Made by a program: the position numbers and the translations under genes
Shown: one piece after another, positions 26,413 to 37,648 of the stretch
How positions within the stretch are numbered: the stretch's first letter is position 1
Layout: each line of letters opens with the position of its first letter
Notes under the pieces: model-generated
Seen by the model: only the letters and a program-made list of their open reading frames with translations
Databases searched by the model: none
What the model was told of the DNA's origin: nothing
Assembly (NCBI GenBank): GCA_020809705.1
Contig: CP085826.1
Location: 7,564,001-7,628,000 of the forward strand
Direction: 5' to 3'
Origin: Calonectria ilicicola
Taxonomy: Eukaryota > Ascomycota > Sordariomycetes > Hypocreales > Nectriaceae
Length of the DNA stretch: 64,000 nucleotides

Positions 26413-28235
26413 TTTTGCGAAGGTTATTAGGTAGTTGGATTTTTAGTGAAGAAAGCTGGTCTCAAAAACAAGAGAATGAATGTTGATATATTGAATGAGA
26501 ATTGAATGGATTGAAAGTGATGATGGAAAAGATTCATGATGGTCCTGAAGCATGGTTATTTATGTTGAAAAGAATGAAACATGTAGACTAAAATTGGATG
26601 ATAAACTCTCATCATAAGAAGTAATGTTCCCATATTCTGTCTTGATTTGTGATGTTTTATTTTTATGTTGTGATTTCCGTGTGACTGATGCCATGGTTGT
26701 GGGAATCGGGCCGCTGGGCGTATCAGTGTTGAATAAGTGAATATATGCGACTAAATTAATGATCGTCCCTTATCCAAGTAATAAAAAGAGGCACAATTAT
26801 TGTGTATCTGACCTTTATGCCGAGGTATCACATTCTTTATCCTCACTGGGCAATTTTGATTACAACAAAGATACCAGCAATATGGCGAACTCTGATGGCG
26901 TGATCACTCATGACAATGAACAAAATGCAGCATATGTCTTGGAAAAACAAGGCGAGATAGAGAGCATAATCGACGCTTCCAGACCTGCAGTCTTTTAAGA
27001 CAATACGAAGAGCAACGTTTCAGCTGTTGCATTCATAGACGGTCTCAGCTACTCACATGGGATCCGGGGTGACGGACGAGCGGAACTGGTTCACCCTGTG
27101 GGTTATTACATAAAAGAATTAAAATAAAGACATTGATATGATCGTGATGGGTCATTCCGTGAAATATTTGATGTAGAATTAAAGCAGAGTCATCTGTCAT
27201 AGCCTCTACTAGCGGATTAGTCTGAGGGACAATGCCCATATAGGAACCAATGATACCAATGTAGATGCGAGAACTGAAACAAAACCCTTGAATTAAATTA
27301 AGGATATGGGTCTATGCGCATCATTCTTTAGACATGCATCAAAGATAATGGCATGATGTGGTACATGCGGGTTTATTCTAGCTTGAGTTTGTTGGCATAT
27401 TCCCTGGTTCATTTTCTAGAAATTCATTGGTGCTGATGGAAAAAGAAGAGACATTTTGAGACTTGGCTATGTGATGAAGATGCTGATGGGTTGATGCGCA
27501 AGGGTCAAACGAAACATTGTTTTACTGTTCAACTCGTATTCGCCTGTGACACCTCGGCACCGCTTCCCCGCATTGTGATATCCAAGGCTTGCATTATCGT
27601 GGTGATCATCTTCAACAGCCACAAAAGATGTGTGCTTTCGTGTAAACGGCACCTTTTAGCGGCCTGGAATTGCTTTTTGCTTTTATTGACGGACTCAAGA
27701 TGGTGTTCAGCAAGTCATGGACTTGAGGAGCGTTTATGCTGGTACGTCTCTTCATTTTGCTCAGTAGCAATTTTTGTTGGGGTCTCCGCGGACGGAGCTA
27801 CCCGTGTCCCTTGAATGGCGCCATTTATAAACTCAAGACAGAACTTTTGTGCTTCAGCCTGTGACTGTTATAACGGGTCGAGAGAGCATTTTACTACCTA
27901 TTAGGTCATTTAAAAATTTCTACTATCACAGGAAACTCATATAGAGTGAAGAGAGCAAGTCTCACTTGTCGATGGCGAACCATACCGCCGTGTATCCAAA
28001 ATAGAATTTGAACATAATATATTGGTTCAAATAGATGGATATGAAGAAAAACAAGTTTTATATTGGGCTGAAGTGTATAAAATGACTTGTATATGAACCT
28101 TTGTATATTCCGCTTGATCCGAGGAGGAGTAGCCTGTTTTATCCGGAATAGCCGTGGTAGAGAATCAACTATAACCCTTTTCAAAAATCTTCCAACTTTA
28201 TTACGTGGTAAGCAGGCTCCTCGAAGGGATGGGCT
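26413..28235. other. Intergenic region, A/T-rich, no recognised gene
   Basis: About 1.8 kb with only short open frames (60-107 codons) on both strands and no domain, RNA gene or repeat that I can support. The first 150 bp upstream of 26412 would be the lectin promoter. Confidence 0.5.
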
Positions 28236-28592
28236 CTAAGAAATTGTTAGCGGTCCAGTCCACGCCATTGGGCCATATGGTAGCAGTGCCCGGGTAACAT
28301 ACTCCTTGAGTGCAGCAACGGCCTTCCTTGCAACATCCTCACCCACACAAAGGGCCTCGACGCGGACCTCAGAAATCTCTTCTAGCTCTCCAACCTCACC
28401 AATAGTTGGCTTGGCCGTGTCGCCGGGGCGAAACTGGCCGGTTCCTGTTGTGGACCAGCAACATTCCGTGTAGTTTCCGGGGCCGGGGAAGCGACCAGCA
28501 CCGGCCTTGAAGATGGCATTCTTGCAAGCAATGACGGCCCCGGGAGGCGCGTAGAACACGAGTGTGAATTTCTTGACAACGGAGGACGCCAT
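28236..28592 (-). CDS. Small Nif3/YqfO-like (NGG1-interacting factor 3 family) protein
   Basis: Intronless 118-aa protein. It matches the stand-alone version of the small domain found inserted in Nif3/YqfO dinuclear-metal proteins: a beta-strand start (KFTLVFYAPPGAVIACKNAI), then AGAGRFPGPGNYTECCWSTTGTGQFRPGD, IGEVGELEEISEVRVE and an alpha-helical VARKAVAALKEYV. The GTGQFRPG block is the family hallmark. No signal peptide or transmembrane segment is seen, so it is probably cytosolic. The biochemical role of this small form is unsettled; metal binding or a regulatory role is usual speculation. The start at 28592 leaves only three residues before the first strand. Neighbours give no functional hint. 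Confidence 0.88.
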   Translation of the reverse strand: MASSVVKKFTLVFYAPPGAVIACKNAIFKAGAGRFPGPGNYTECCWSTTGTGQFRPGDTAKPTIGEVGELEEISEVRVEALCVGEDVARKAVAALKEYVTRALLPYGPMAWTGPLTIS

Positions 28593-29990
28593 GTCTGATA
28601 TGTGGATGTGCGTGTGTGGCTCTTGAATCGTGATGGTGTGGCTTCGACACTATGGATCTGGACAGCCCGCAGCCAGCTTGGCATGTGAGAGGGGCAATGA
28701 CGATGCAAGGCGGGGGATTTGCATGTTTTAGCCTAAGGCCGCAACTGTAGGGATTACAAACCTAATCGGGATGAACAGCTTAATGTGTTTTGGTGATAGA
28801 CCTCCGGATGTTATGCTATTATTAAGCGGCGCTCGAAGCAAATTCCGGAGACTATTTTCCGCAAAACAAGGTCAAAATATGAGTATGTACATGAAGCCCG
28901 TAAGTTGCCTTGCGCAGCAGCCCCACGTAAAATGGTGTGGCTTGCAATCACTAATTTTGGATCCGATGCGGGCGGGGCTGGCCAATCTCTGCCATTGCTT
29001 TATAATATGGGGTTGGTTTGTGTGCATCTGCATGCATTGGGGAATCGAAATAATACACTGCCGTACGGCACTGCTACTGAGTGAGACATTTGAGAGGCAC
29101 ATGCATAATGGTTGGTTCATTCAAGTAATGTTTTTGGTGAATAGTGATCCAATCCAATCCAGGCTGAATTTCGAACAAGAGCAGTCAAGTCCTCAACAAA
29201 TTCACGGGTGCGCGCAGCTTAAATTGGTCTATAGGGTACCTCATTTTCCGTGCCGTTGGAATGGCATGATTGACTACAGTACGCACCGGGTTTGTCGTGT
29301 CTTCGGCTTTATAAATCCTTGGGTATAAATTCTTGAGCGCGTCATTGACCCACTCTAATATCCTCCGCGCGTGGCGTTGGATGCCATCAGCGCGCGGCGG
29401 TGAGGGCTGAAGGTGGCACATGACGGGCCTGTATCCTTGCAAAGGTTGAACCAGAACAGGACTATGGTGTCTGCTGGAAATTTACCATGAACAATCGCTG
29501 TGCCAAATCTGTCCATGCCGTTGAAACTTTGGTTAAACTCCGCTTGGCTTTCGGCGAGAACCCTGTCAACCCTCGGCCGGATCTTCCCAGTGTTTTAGTG
29601 TCCGAATATTTGGGTTTCTCAGATGGGTCCCCGAGATTCTTCAACAAATGGGCGACGCCTATTTTTACGGTGTATTTATTTGAAGTGTCAATGAGTTGGT
29701 GTTAGTGGGCATCAACGAGCAAGACAAACAACATATTTCGCAGTGCAGCATAGCGTAGCATTCGGACATTATATAGCATTGTACCAATTTTCGTAAACAT
29801 TTTTCTGTATCTCTCGTCATCCCGCATTAATGCCAAATTAAACCAACGCCCCCTCCGATACCATCTACTAACAAATCAACAAAGCGCCGTTCTATTCCGT
29901 TTCCTCTACCCAGGCCGACCTTGAACACCTCATCATATACATAATATCTTATAAACTTGTCGGTGTGGTCGCACCGTCATCATCATCCAT
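28593..29990. other. Intergenic region between the Nif3-like gene and the zinc-cluster regulator
   Basis: 1.4 kb. A plus-strand open frame of 185 codons (28771-29328) overlaps minus-strand frames and has no recognisable domain, so it is not called. The last part (29.7-29.99 kb) is the 3' flank of the regulator. Confidence 0.5.
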
Positions 29991-32633
29991 CTACCAAATA
30001 TCATGCTCTGTTATTGTATGTGATATCCACTCCGTGTCGCTGTTGGCGATTGAATTGGCCATGTCGATTATTTGCGCAGTCGTCAACCAAATATCCGTCT
30101 GGTACTCGTCCAAACCAGGATCCAAGGGCGATATTGATTCGGCGATCGAAGAACCTTCTGCTTGTCCGGGGCCAACATCTGTCATTGAGCTTTCTACTAT
30201 ATTTTGCTGGACGGGGATGTTGATCGGAGTCTGCCCAGGGCATGGCGGAAGTTGCTTCAGCATATCGTCAAGTTGTTGTAATTCGGACTGACGGAATTCC
30301 GCGATTAGATTACCGCTCCCAACCATTTCGTGGAAAACGACTTTGGAAATATGGCGCCAGTGCTCGTTTTCTAGAAACTTGGGGTCGAGAACAGGGGCCA
30401 ATACAAGATTAAAACTGGATATAAAGAGCGGGTCGAGATCGAACGGAAGAAACTTTTCTGTTAAAAGTGTTAGAGAGAGCCTACTTCACGAGGACAGTGA
30501 TCTTACCTAATAGACCTTGACCCTGAAGACAGCCAAGAATAGTGATCATCTGTAGGGAGGAATCGATACACATTTTGACCAGATTCCAGACAGTTTGAGA
30601 AGAATTAAGAGAGTCAACATAGGACCCTGGAGACTCGAATCGAATTTTCAAGAAGCAAAACAAAAGCGGTCGCGTCGCAAGAACGATACACTATACTTAT
30701 TAGTACGGCTTGCTGATTACTAAGGGTGAGATTAAAGAAAAAAAAGACTTACCTGGTGATACAAAAGATGCAAATAACCCGATGTCCTCGAAACCCCATT
30801 AATGGCTCGGTCGGTATGCATGGGAAACGTTTGGTGAAGTTCATCAGCCAATCCCGCCACGCTTTCCAACACCTCCTTCGTACTCAGCAGGAACCTCTTA
30901 TTTAGTCTTCCATCAGTTCCATAAATGCCTAGACTCTGTTAGTATACAAAGATGCGAGGTTACTTTTTCTAAATTCTTTTTTACATACCCCTGTTTATTG
31001 TTGCAATAGTACGGGCGAACCGAATCTGCATGTTGAGGGCGGCGACGCGATGTGCGGAGCCATTAAAATGAGGGAGTTGGGGATGGATGTCATCGTCGAC
31101 AATTGACTGGGGCAATCCCATCAATGATGTCATTTCCCGATCAAGAACATAGGCAGTCCACCAAGCCTTACGGCTACGCTCCACAAGCTGGTCACCTAAA
31201 TCAAGTTGAGGCATATCTGTATGCATGCCTTGCCCAAGGGCCATCCGGATGGCTTGGCCAATCTGTCCAATAGTCAGCAGGAGTGTGGAACACAGGGTAT
31301 CAGTGAGCCTACAAAGTTGTAAGAGGAGTGTCGGAAGTCGAGACATTGGAAATACAAGGCGATGCAGCAGAGGACCTCTGTTGAGAGGATTGGGTCGGGG
31401 AAGAGAATGTGGATGCTTGGGAGGAGACGGAGTGCCTTGACAAAGTATTCGGATCCAGGTGGTCGTTTGGTGGAATTGCCGTGGCGGTTGTTCTCAACCA
31501 TGGCCTTGCCAAATGCGAGAATTACCAGGAGGTGGATATACTTGAGACCACCTGTGGTTATCTGCGTAGCTGGGTCCGCGTAAAAGTCGTACAGAAACTT
31601 CATAAACGACTCCTCATCAAAGAGGTGGAACACTTGGCTGCAGTGGAACTTGACCGTGTTGATCAGGTAAATGGCGTGGTCCAGGCTGGGGAGGGGCGGT
31701 GTGTCAGGGCCAAGGGTGGTGCGGGATCCATCCCATGCGAGGTCGTATGCAAAGCCGTCAAATAGGAACTTGGACGTCGAGACTGGCGTGTTGTAAATCA
31801 GCTCGTGTGTGAGGCTGAGCACACGGCGGCTAAAGGACCAATTCGATGACGTGCCGAGATAGACTGCGCTTGTGATTAGAGGATAAAGGCCTATGAGGTG
31901 GCGGCGGTGGGGGAGGGGAGAAGAGAAGAGAGACATACAGGTTCTTCCCTCATCCGACGTGATGAACTTGGACGGCCCCGTGGATAAGGGATTTGTGAGG
32001 GCAGAGGCGATGGGGTCTAGTCTGGTATGGCTATTTGTGCCCTGAGATTCCGACTCTGCGTTGGTGGTGGTGGTGGTGACATTAGTTTGGACTAGAGTGG
32101 TGTCCTCCTCCATGTACGACGTTGCGTCGACATCTCCTGTCAGTCAGTAAGCAGCTGTGCTGTGGTCAATATTGACGGGCGACGTACCATCGGCTCTAAG
32201 TGCATCATGGCTGGTGTCGAGAGAGCCCGGGGTGACATATTCTGCACCCTCGCGTCGCCTCAGATTGGCGACCTGCTCCTGCAGATCGAGTATGTACCTG
32301 ATAACATTGTTAATCCCACTCCGAGTCGACCAGGCAGGCCTTGGCTGCTCACCCCCGGGTGACGAGTATTTTCTGGTCTCGCTCATCAAACTCGCACGAC
32401 AGCTTGCGCTTTTTGCAAGCCTCGCACGGCTGCGAGCCGGAGCACTTGATCTTCTGCTTGCGGCAGCGTGTGCATCTGCATTCCAACGTCAGCGCCCGCT
32501 AAAAAGAAAGGGTAAGATGCCCTCAAAAAGGCCACACGCACGCGTTGCCGGACCGCTTGGACACCCGCCCGCGGTCCTTGCCCGAGTCGGTGGCTCCGGA
32601 CAGTCTACGGGGACGCGAAGATTCCGACGACAT
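29991..32633 (-). CDS. Zn2Cys6 transcription factor, candidate regulator of the (hydroxy)proline cluster
   Basis: Nuclear binuclear-zinc-cluster activator. Exons: 32633-32542, 32475-32353, 32297-32188, 32136-31313, 31262-30989, 30928-30753, 30690-30507 and 30457-29991. This gives about 749 aa, or 733 if the 48-nt in-frame GTATGT-CATAG segment inside exon 4 is an intron, as the alignment-like continuity LYPLITSAVYLGTSSNWSF suggests. The first splice assembles the cluster NACTRCRKQKIKCSG, then QPCEACKKRKLSCEF (six Cys). A short coiled-coil linker follows (YILDLQEQVANLRRRE). The fungal-specific middle homology region starts at YLGTSSNWSF and includes FHLFDEESFM and the block GQAIRMALGQGMHTD, then RKAWWTAYVLDREMTSLMG. 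The C-terminus is acidic and Ser/Pro-rich. It borders the aldolase gene on the same strand and is the only regulator inside the cluster, so it is the likely reader of the CGG-N8-CCG sites (inference). Confidence 0.92.
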
Positions 32634-33194
32634 TCCTCAGGGTGCTCTGCTCTAGATGGATATGCGTGCGCGCGCAGGTCGGCTATTTGGCAGGCTTCGA
32701 GAAGGCTTCGAGGGTCGGAGCAGAGGCAAAAGACGAACGGCAATGCTGGTCAGGAGAAGTCAGGACATGCCACGTCCAGGCGCCATATCTCACACATTCC
32801 GCCCGCGGCCACCCACTGGCACTAGCGAGATGCGGGGTAACAAGGGGTTCCATTCACTATCGTACGGGGATGAACTAACTAACACCTGCTATGCCGTAAT
32901 GAGGTTGGCGATGGGCGCTCTGGTGTGCTTTCTTATCGCACACGGAGTGTCGTGATGCGGCTTCTTCGTCAGGTGAACGTTGGAGAAGCCGTTCCTTTGC
33001 ACATGCAGATTACAGCTCCACCTACAGGCAGGAAAAAAAAAATCTTTACTCCAACACACACGTTTCGGAGCGCCACGCCGACTGGCGCCCTACTCCACAA
33101 GGCGGCATGTCTCACGACGTTGTCCGCGTGTATTTCCCCAAGCAAGGCGAGCCACCACCGAGAATCACCGATATCCACGTGTATCCCACAATCT
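32634..33194. other. Promoter region of the zinc-cluster regulator
   Basis: 560 bp between the aldolase stop and the regulator start. I found no CGG-N8-CCG element here (the nearest match has a 9-bp spacer near 33066), in contrast to the structural genes, so the regulator may not control itself through that site. Confidence 0.55.
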
Positions 33195-34196
33195 TCAATG
33201 CAGGCCGTGGTGCTCGGCCTTTGCCGCCCGCCTCATTAGTTCACGGACGATCCTCTTCACCGGCTCCCCGGCCGGGTCGTACGGATGCCGGGGTGCCAGC
33301 TTCTCTTCAGCATTCTCGACACCTGCAGACTTGGCTGAGTAGCACGCAACGGCATACTTGACAGCCGCAAGGCCATTTTTACACGGGCCCTCTGCTAGCG
33401 TCGCCGTTGTCTGCAACCTCATGGCGTCCTCAAACCGCCCCTGTCTGTACAGGCCATATATTTGGGCCGTCAGCGATGGGAACACGCTTGCGAAGTCTGC
33501 GATGCAGCCTGCACTCCCGGCGGCTAATCCACCGATGAGACAGTCCGACTGTCTGCTAAACGCTGAAAACTGTTCTGGCTGCAGCGAGATTGCCAGCCGT
33601 GTGATCTTGCCCACGGAGCCACATGCAAGATTCACACCCACCACGTTAGAGCGGCCGCTTGCATGCGTAGCGGCGCTCTCGCGATATATGGATAAGATGG
33701 TCTCTGAATCAATATCAACACCGTTGCACACTTCTGGGGAATTGTAAATCACCACTGGCAAGGGCGCCTTCTCTGCAAAGTTGACAAAGAAGCGCTTCAC
33801 CACATTCATGTTTGTGGCCTTGCCAAAGTAAGCTGGCGGGAGCACAAGCAGATAGTCTGCACCCGCCTTGGCAGCATCCTCAGCCAGCTGGAGGGTCTGC
33901 TTCGTGGAGTGAGCACCTACACCCACCATCAGGGGAAACCCGGGGCCAACCGCCTTGCGGGCCGTAGTGATGATAAGAAAGCGCTCCTCTCTCGTCAGAA
34001 GAAATGCCTCCGAGTTGGTGCCCAGAACAACGATCCCTGTAAGCCCGGACCCAGCGAGATAGGCAAAGAACTTTGCCTGGGACGACAGGTCCAATTGGTC
34101 GGTGGCATGGTTGAAGAAGGTGACTGCTGGAGACCAGACCCCTGCGGAAGGAACACGAGGCTGGTTTGATGAAGAATATGGGATGACGGTGCCCAT
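33195..34196 (-). CDS. DHDPS/NAL-superfamily aldolase, candidate 4-hydroxy-2-oxoglutarate aldolase with altered active site
   Basis: Single-exon 333-aa TIM-barrel protein of the class I DapA/HOGA-type aldolase family. In hydroxyproline breakdown such an enzyme cleaves 4-hydroxy-2-oxoglutarate to glyoxylate and pyruvate. Visible blocks are the N-terminal GVWSPAVTFF strand, the GTNSEAFLLTREER loop (family GTTGE-like), GVGAHSTKQTL, the YLLVLPPAYFG strand and VVIYNSPEVCNGVDI with the family Tyr. NVVGVNLACGSVGKITRL and GGLAAGSAGCIADFASVFP follow. In family members the Schiff-base Lys occupies the position after GV (GVK...); here the codon is AAT, Asn. This is read directly from the sequence, but the alignment is from memory. 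No mitochondrial presequence is evident. Two CGG-N8-CCG sites lie 220-310 bp upstream. Other aldolases of the superfamily (for example 3-deoxy-sugar acid) cannot be excluded. Confidence 0.85.
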   Translation of the reverse strand: MGTVIPYSSSNQPRVPSAGVWSPAVTFFNHATDQLDLSSQAKFFAYLAGSGLTGIVVLGTNSEAFLLTREERFLIITTARKAVGPGFPLMVGVGAHSTKQTLQLAEDAAKAGADYLLVLPPAYFGKATNMNVVKRFFVNFAEKAPLPVVIYNSPEVCNGVDIDSETILSIYRESAATHASGRSNVVGVNLACGSVGKITRLAISLQPEQFSAFSRQSDCLIGGLAAGSAGCIADFASVFPSLTAQIYGLYRQGRFEDAMRLQTTATLAEGPCKNGLAAVKYAVACYSAKSAGVENAEEKLAPRHPYDPAGEPVKRIVRELMRRAAKAEHHGLH

Positions 34197-34414
34197 TTAT
34201 CGGTGCCTTGATGCTGCTGTGAACGAGCTGAGAGTCGCAAACCCAACAGTCCGCCACGAGCCTCTAGCCAGTCTTCCCGTGGAACCGACTCCTTATCAAG
34301 ACCCAGATTGGGCAATCAGACATCGACATCTCGAAGACATCCTATCTCTATGAACAATGCACTGAGAAAGAATGAGCTAACCAGAGGACGGATCCTTTGC
34401 CAACACACCATTAT

Positions 34415-34504
34415 CGGGTGCGCTTCCGGTGGCTGGCTCCGCGCTAGTGGAGATTGCAGTGACATTCTCCAATCATAACCAGCCACGCATCGGAAGCGGT
34501 CCCG
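34415..34504. promoter_or_regulatory. Two CGG-N8-CCG elements upstream of the aldolase
   Basis: Sites at 34415-34428 (spacer GTGCGCTT) and 34491-34504 (spacer AAGCGGTC) lie in the 724-bp region between the FAD oxidase stop and the aldolase start. Each is preceded by T and followed by G (TCGG-N8-CCGG). They are 76 bp apart. The form is an inward-facing CGG inverted repeat, as bound by zinc-cluster dimers; which protein binds is inference. Confidence 0.7.
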
Positions 34505-34920
34505 GCGTAACTTCGAATGGCGTGAAAAACGTCAAGCAACAATCCTGTTGTTAGTCATGTAATTCATAAAGCTTGTGAACAAGCCAGCCTTGGCTAGACT
34601 AGGCAAAGTATACGGATTTTATGCATAAGTGGCTAGACAATGAAATTCGAGGGATGCATCAGATGTTAACTCCGGAGTAGATTGCCTCATGATATCCTCG
34701 TATAGATAGATACTCATTATTAGACTCTGCATTATTTTATGAAATGTTTGTTTACATTGGTCACCATGTGCAATTATTAGGGGTAGATAGTTCGATTTCA
34801 AAATCATGAATTCATGTCTTATTCAGCTATAGGAATGGATCCCTATCGTATCCATTATTCGTCTTGATTACCATATTTACGAAAGAGATTCAGATAATAC
34901 ATCTAGTCTAGTCTAGATTT

Positions 34921-36305
34921 TTAGAGCTTGGCCACCGAGGGCTTGATTTCTTCAAATTCCTTGGACGATCCGAGACGCCAGCTCACCGAGGCGCCCCAGT
35001 TGCCCTCATCCTTGGCCTCGTTCTTCCATCGCCACCTAGGCACAGGCTGCTTGCCGTCCTCAGCAACCAGAAGATCCCTGACCCATTCTCCAACAATGGG
35101 GAACATCTTGAAGCCGTGGCCAGAGTCTCCAGAGAGCATTATGACGGAGGAGTCAGTACCAGGGACGTAATCGATGATGAAGTCGGAGTCCTTGGTGTCT
35201 GCGAACCAGCAGAGAGACCTCTTGACAAGGGGTCGCTCAGCGAGGTGAGGAAGGGTCTGAGCAAGGAGACGGCGGAGCTGGGCCTCGTCATGGGGAGGGA
35301 GGAAGGCACTCTCTTGCACGGTGCCTGGAGCGTGAGACACACCGGTAGCAGGGTCGGTGTTGATGTAGCCACCCCCCATGGGGCAGAGCTTCAGGAGCTT
35401 GGTAACCGGATCGGGCTCAAAGAAGAAACCGAGATCCCTGGCGTAGGTGACAGGGATGCCACGCAGAGCCGAAATCTCGTCGTCGTTGAGGAGAACGTGG
35501 GCGACGGACCAGGACTTGGCCACGAGCTGGGTACCAATCTCTGGAATAACCCTGCTTGCAGCTGCACCTGCGGCCACGATTACCAGGCCGGCGGGAATGA
35601 AGCGACCAGTGGCGGTCCTGACACCCTTGCTCTTCTTGCCCTTGGCCGTTTTCTCGTAGATGATCTCAGCCACAGCCCCATCCTTGCCAAGGAAGAACTT
35701 GACGCCTCGCTTTCTGACGACGTTGTAGAGACCCTTGACGGCGTTGCCTGAGTGGGCATAGCCGTCAAACTTGTTCAGGTATCCGTGCCATCCTGGCAGG
35801 GGACCTTGAAGCTGCCAGGCCTCGCTCAGGATAGTATCTCTACCCTTGATATCGACGACCTTGTCCTTCATAAGAGGGTTGCGCTCAGCGGAGGCTCGGA
35901 ACCTGTTGAGGGTGTCCAGAGCCTCCTTGGGGGCAGCACCAGACACGCAGTGCAGGAAGCCAGTCTGGTGGAAGTGGGGTGCAAAAAGAGGAGTTTTCCA
36001 CTTTTCAATTGCTCTCTGTATTGGAGAAGAAAAAAGTTAGATACTGGTCTTGTACTTGAAAATCAAGTTTAGCGGCAGGGGTGTTGGTTACTTACAATGG
36101 TCAAGTCGGTGTAAAAGTCATCTTCGTACTCAGCGCGGACAATCTTGTTGATGTCGTTGGCGGCCGAGAAGCGAGAAGGGACCTCCTCGTCCTTGTCCAC
36201 CACGGTGATGTCGGTGAAACCGGCCTCAAGAAGGTGATAGACGGTGGAGATGCCAAAGGCACCAGCGCCGACCACCAAGATTGGTTCGGATTTGCTGACA
36301 CTCAT
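34921..36305 (-). CDS. FAD-dependent amino-acid oxidase (saccharopine/pipecolate/fructosyl-amino-acid oxidase family)
   Basis: Flavoprotein of the monomeric sarcosine oxidase/amadoriase group that oxidises secondary amines. Two exons, 36305-36096 and 36015-34921, give 434 aa, the usual size. The Rossmann motif ILVVGAGAFGISTVYHLLEAG is followed by VVDKDEEVPSRFSAANDINKIVRAEY, the strongly conserved second block. The segment SLCWFADTKDSDFIIDY holds the Cys that carries covalent FAD in relatives. GDSGHGFKMFPIVGEWV is the C-terminal flavin loop. There is no signal peptide. The C-terminal VAKL is not a standard peroxisomal tripeptide, although its last three residues (AKL) resemble PTS1. The gene sits between the aldolase and P5CDH and carries two CGG-N8-CCG sites upstream. 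The substrate is not decided by sequence: an N-substituted or D-form proline, hydroxyproline, pipecolate or fructosyl-proline would suit the cluster (inference). Confidence 0.88.
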
Positions 36306-36461
36306 GATGGGTTGGAGAAGTGTGGAATCAATGTGACTTGATTTGTTCAAACTACTTCCAAGTGATTGAGACGGCACATATATGTGATCTTGAAATGTTT
36401 ACAAGCCGTAACAGAAGCCATTACTCGCCGAATTCGGACGGCGTTCCCCGACGGTATGCGA

Positions 36462-36491
36462 ACATCGAATTGGGGCGCGATGATTCGATGT
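36462..36491. repeat. 9-bp perfect inverted repeat in the FAD oxidase promoter
   Basis: Arms ACATCGAAT (36462-36470) and ATTCGATGT (36483-36491) are perfect complements separated by 12 bp, about 160-190 bp upstream of the oxidase start. A 10-bp perfect palindrome CCGAATTCGG lies just beside it at 36428-36437. Either could bind a dimeric regulator; neither matches the CGG-N8-CCG form. Confidence 0.55.
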
Positions 36492-36580
36492 CAGTGTTTA
36501 GCCACCGGTTACTAAGATACAGGACTCAGGTCGGGTTAGCTTAAGCGCAGTGTAGGTGACCGCTCACAAATTTGGGGTTA

Positions 36581-36624
36581 CGGGTGCGGTCCCGAGCCCA
36601 CGGACGGCGCCGGTAGGGTGCCCG
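36581..36624. promoter_or_regulatory. Two CGG-N8-CCG elements upstream of the FAD oxidase
   Basis: Sites at 36581-36594 (spacer GTGCGGTC) and 36611-36624 (spacer TAGGGTGC), about 280-320 bp upstream of the ATG at 36305 and 30 bp apart, both followed by A (CCGA). A CGG-N10-CCG arrangement, the published Put3 spacing in yeast, also occurs at 36435-36450. Confidence 0.65.
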
Positions 36625-37648
36625 AGATAAGCTAATCAGTTGAATCTGCAGGCCTAGAGGCGTACGCGAAGATCATGTGGCGACGCTATCGTGATCATGT
36701 GTTTCGTAAATGCGCCTGCATCATGCGGGGTATGCGTCGTGTGCCGATGAGATATGGGATCGATCCGACTGAGGGGCAGACGGGGGGTGTTGTAGGGGGG
36801 CCAGGTCCCTAATCTAAATTCCCGCTTAGCAACGCAAACTGTTCCCCATGGGGACGAAGCGCGCGTGGCTCGAGCTACCAGTGGAGAGACTGTTTTGGTG
36901 TCTAAAACTTGACACCTTTGGAATGTGTAGTCCAAATGTCAGACTAAAATGAGGTGCATGTTTTTTTTCACCATGCCAACTTTCAAGCCTCCATTGAGAT
37001 GCAACGGCATCCGGCAAAGTTACACCGTTCTGAATCCAATTACTAAAATCAATTCCATTCATAGTTAGTCGTCTGACAAGGTGGCAATCAAGGATGCAAT
37101 CATGCAATGTATCTACAGGGTTCGTGCTGCGAGATGCAGGGTAACAAAAAGTCGTCAAGCCAGGTGATCGTGATCTGGCACGGCGGTAAATACATGAGAC
37201 GAGCGTTGGGGTAACTTGGAGAGCCGGACCCACCGGGCGCCAAGTCATATTTCCGACAGTTGGGGCGAGACCGCCTTGTTGTTTTGGGGCATTGGGGACA
37301 TTGGAGAATCTCACAACAGTTGGGCTTACACCTCGTGATGGCGAAATCTTATCAACGCCGGGTAGGTGTTAAGTGTGGGCGATTTAAATATAGACTATGT
37401 TCCGTGTGCTACATGATGATGAATCCTAATTTATCTGGAGTCAGACTGAGCCAAAAATGAATTCATTACACTTGGGTATACAGGGATTGAAAATGTGCAA
37501 AGATGAATGATTTTTTCGTCACAACTTCACGGCCATGGTCATGGAGCAATGTTTTTTTTTTTTAACTGGTCATAAAATTTTTATTCATTTAGGCCGTGCT
37601 GCTATGGAGATACAGGTGATTCTTCTTTTGGAATCATAATATTCTAAT
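36625..37648. other. Intergenic region between the FAD oxidase promoter and the P5CDH 3' end
   Basis: About 1 kb. Open frames up to 162 codons on the minus strand (36826-37314) have no recognisable domain and no intron signals that lead anywhere. A T run is present at 37552-37563. Nothing else can be supported. Confidence 0.5.

Noticed and set aside
28771..29328. Plus-strand open frame of 185 codons
   Set aside because: No recognisable domain, Cys/His/Trp-rich chance-like composition, no splice partners.
33000..33080. CGG-N9-CCG near 33066 in the regulator promoter as a further operator
   Set aside because: Spacer differs from the other sites by one base, which would change the rotational register of a dimer; not counted.
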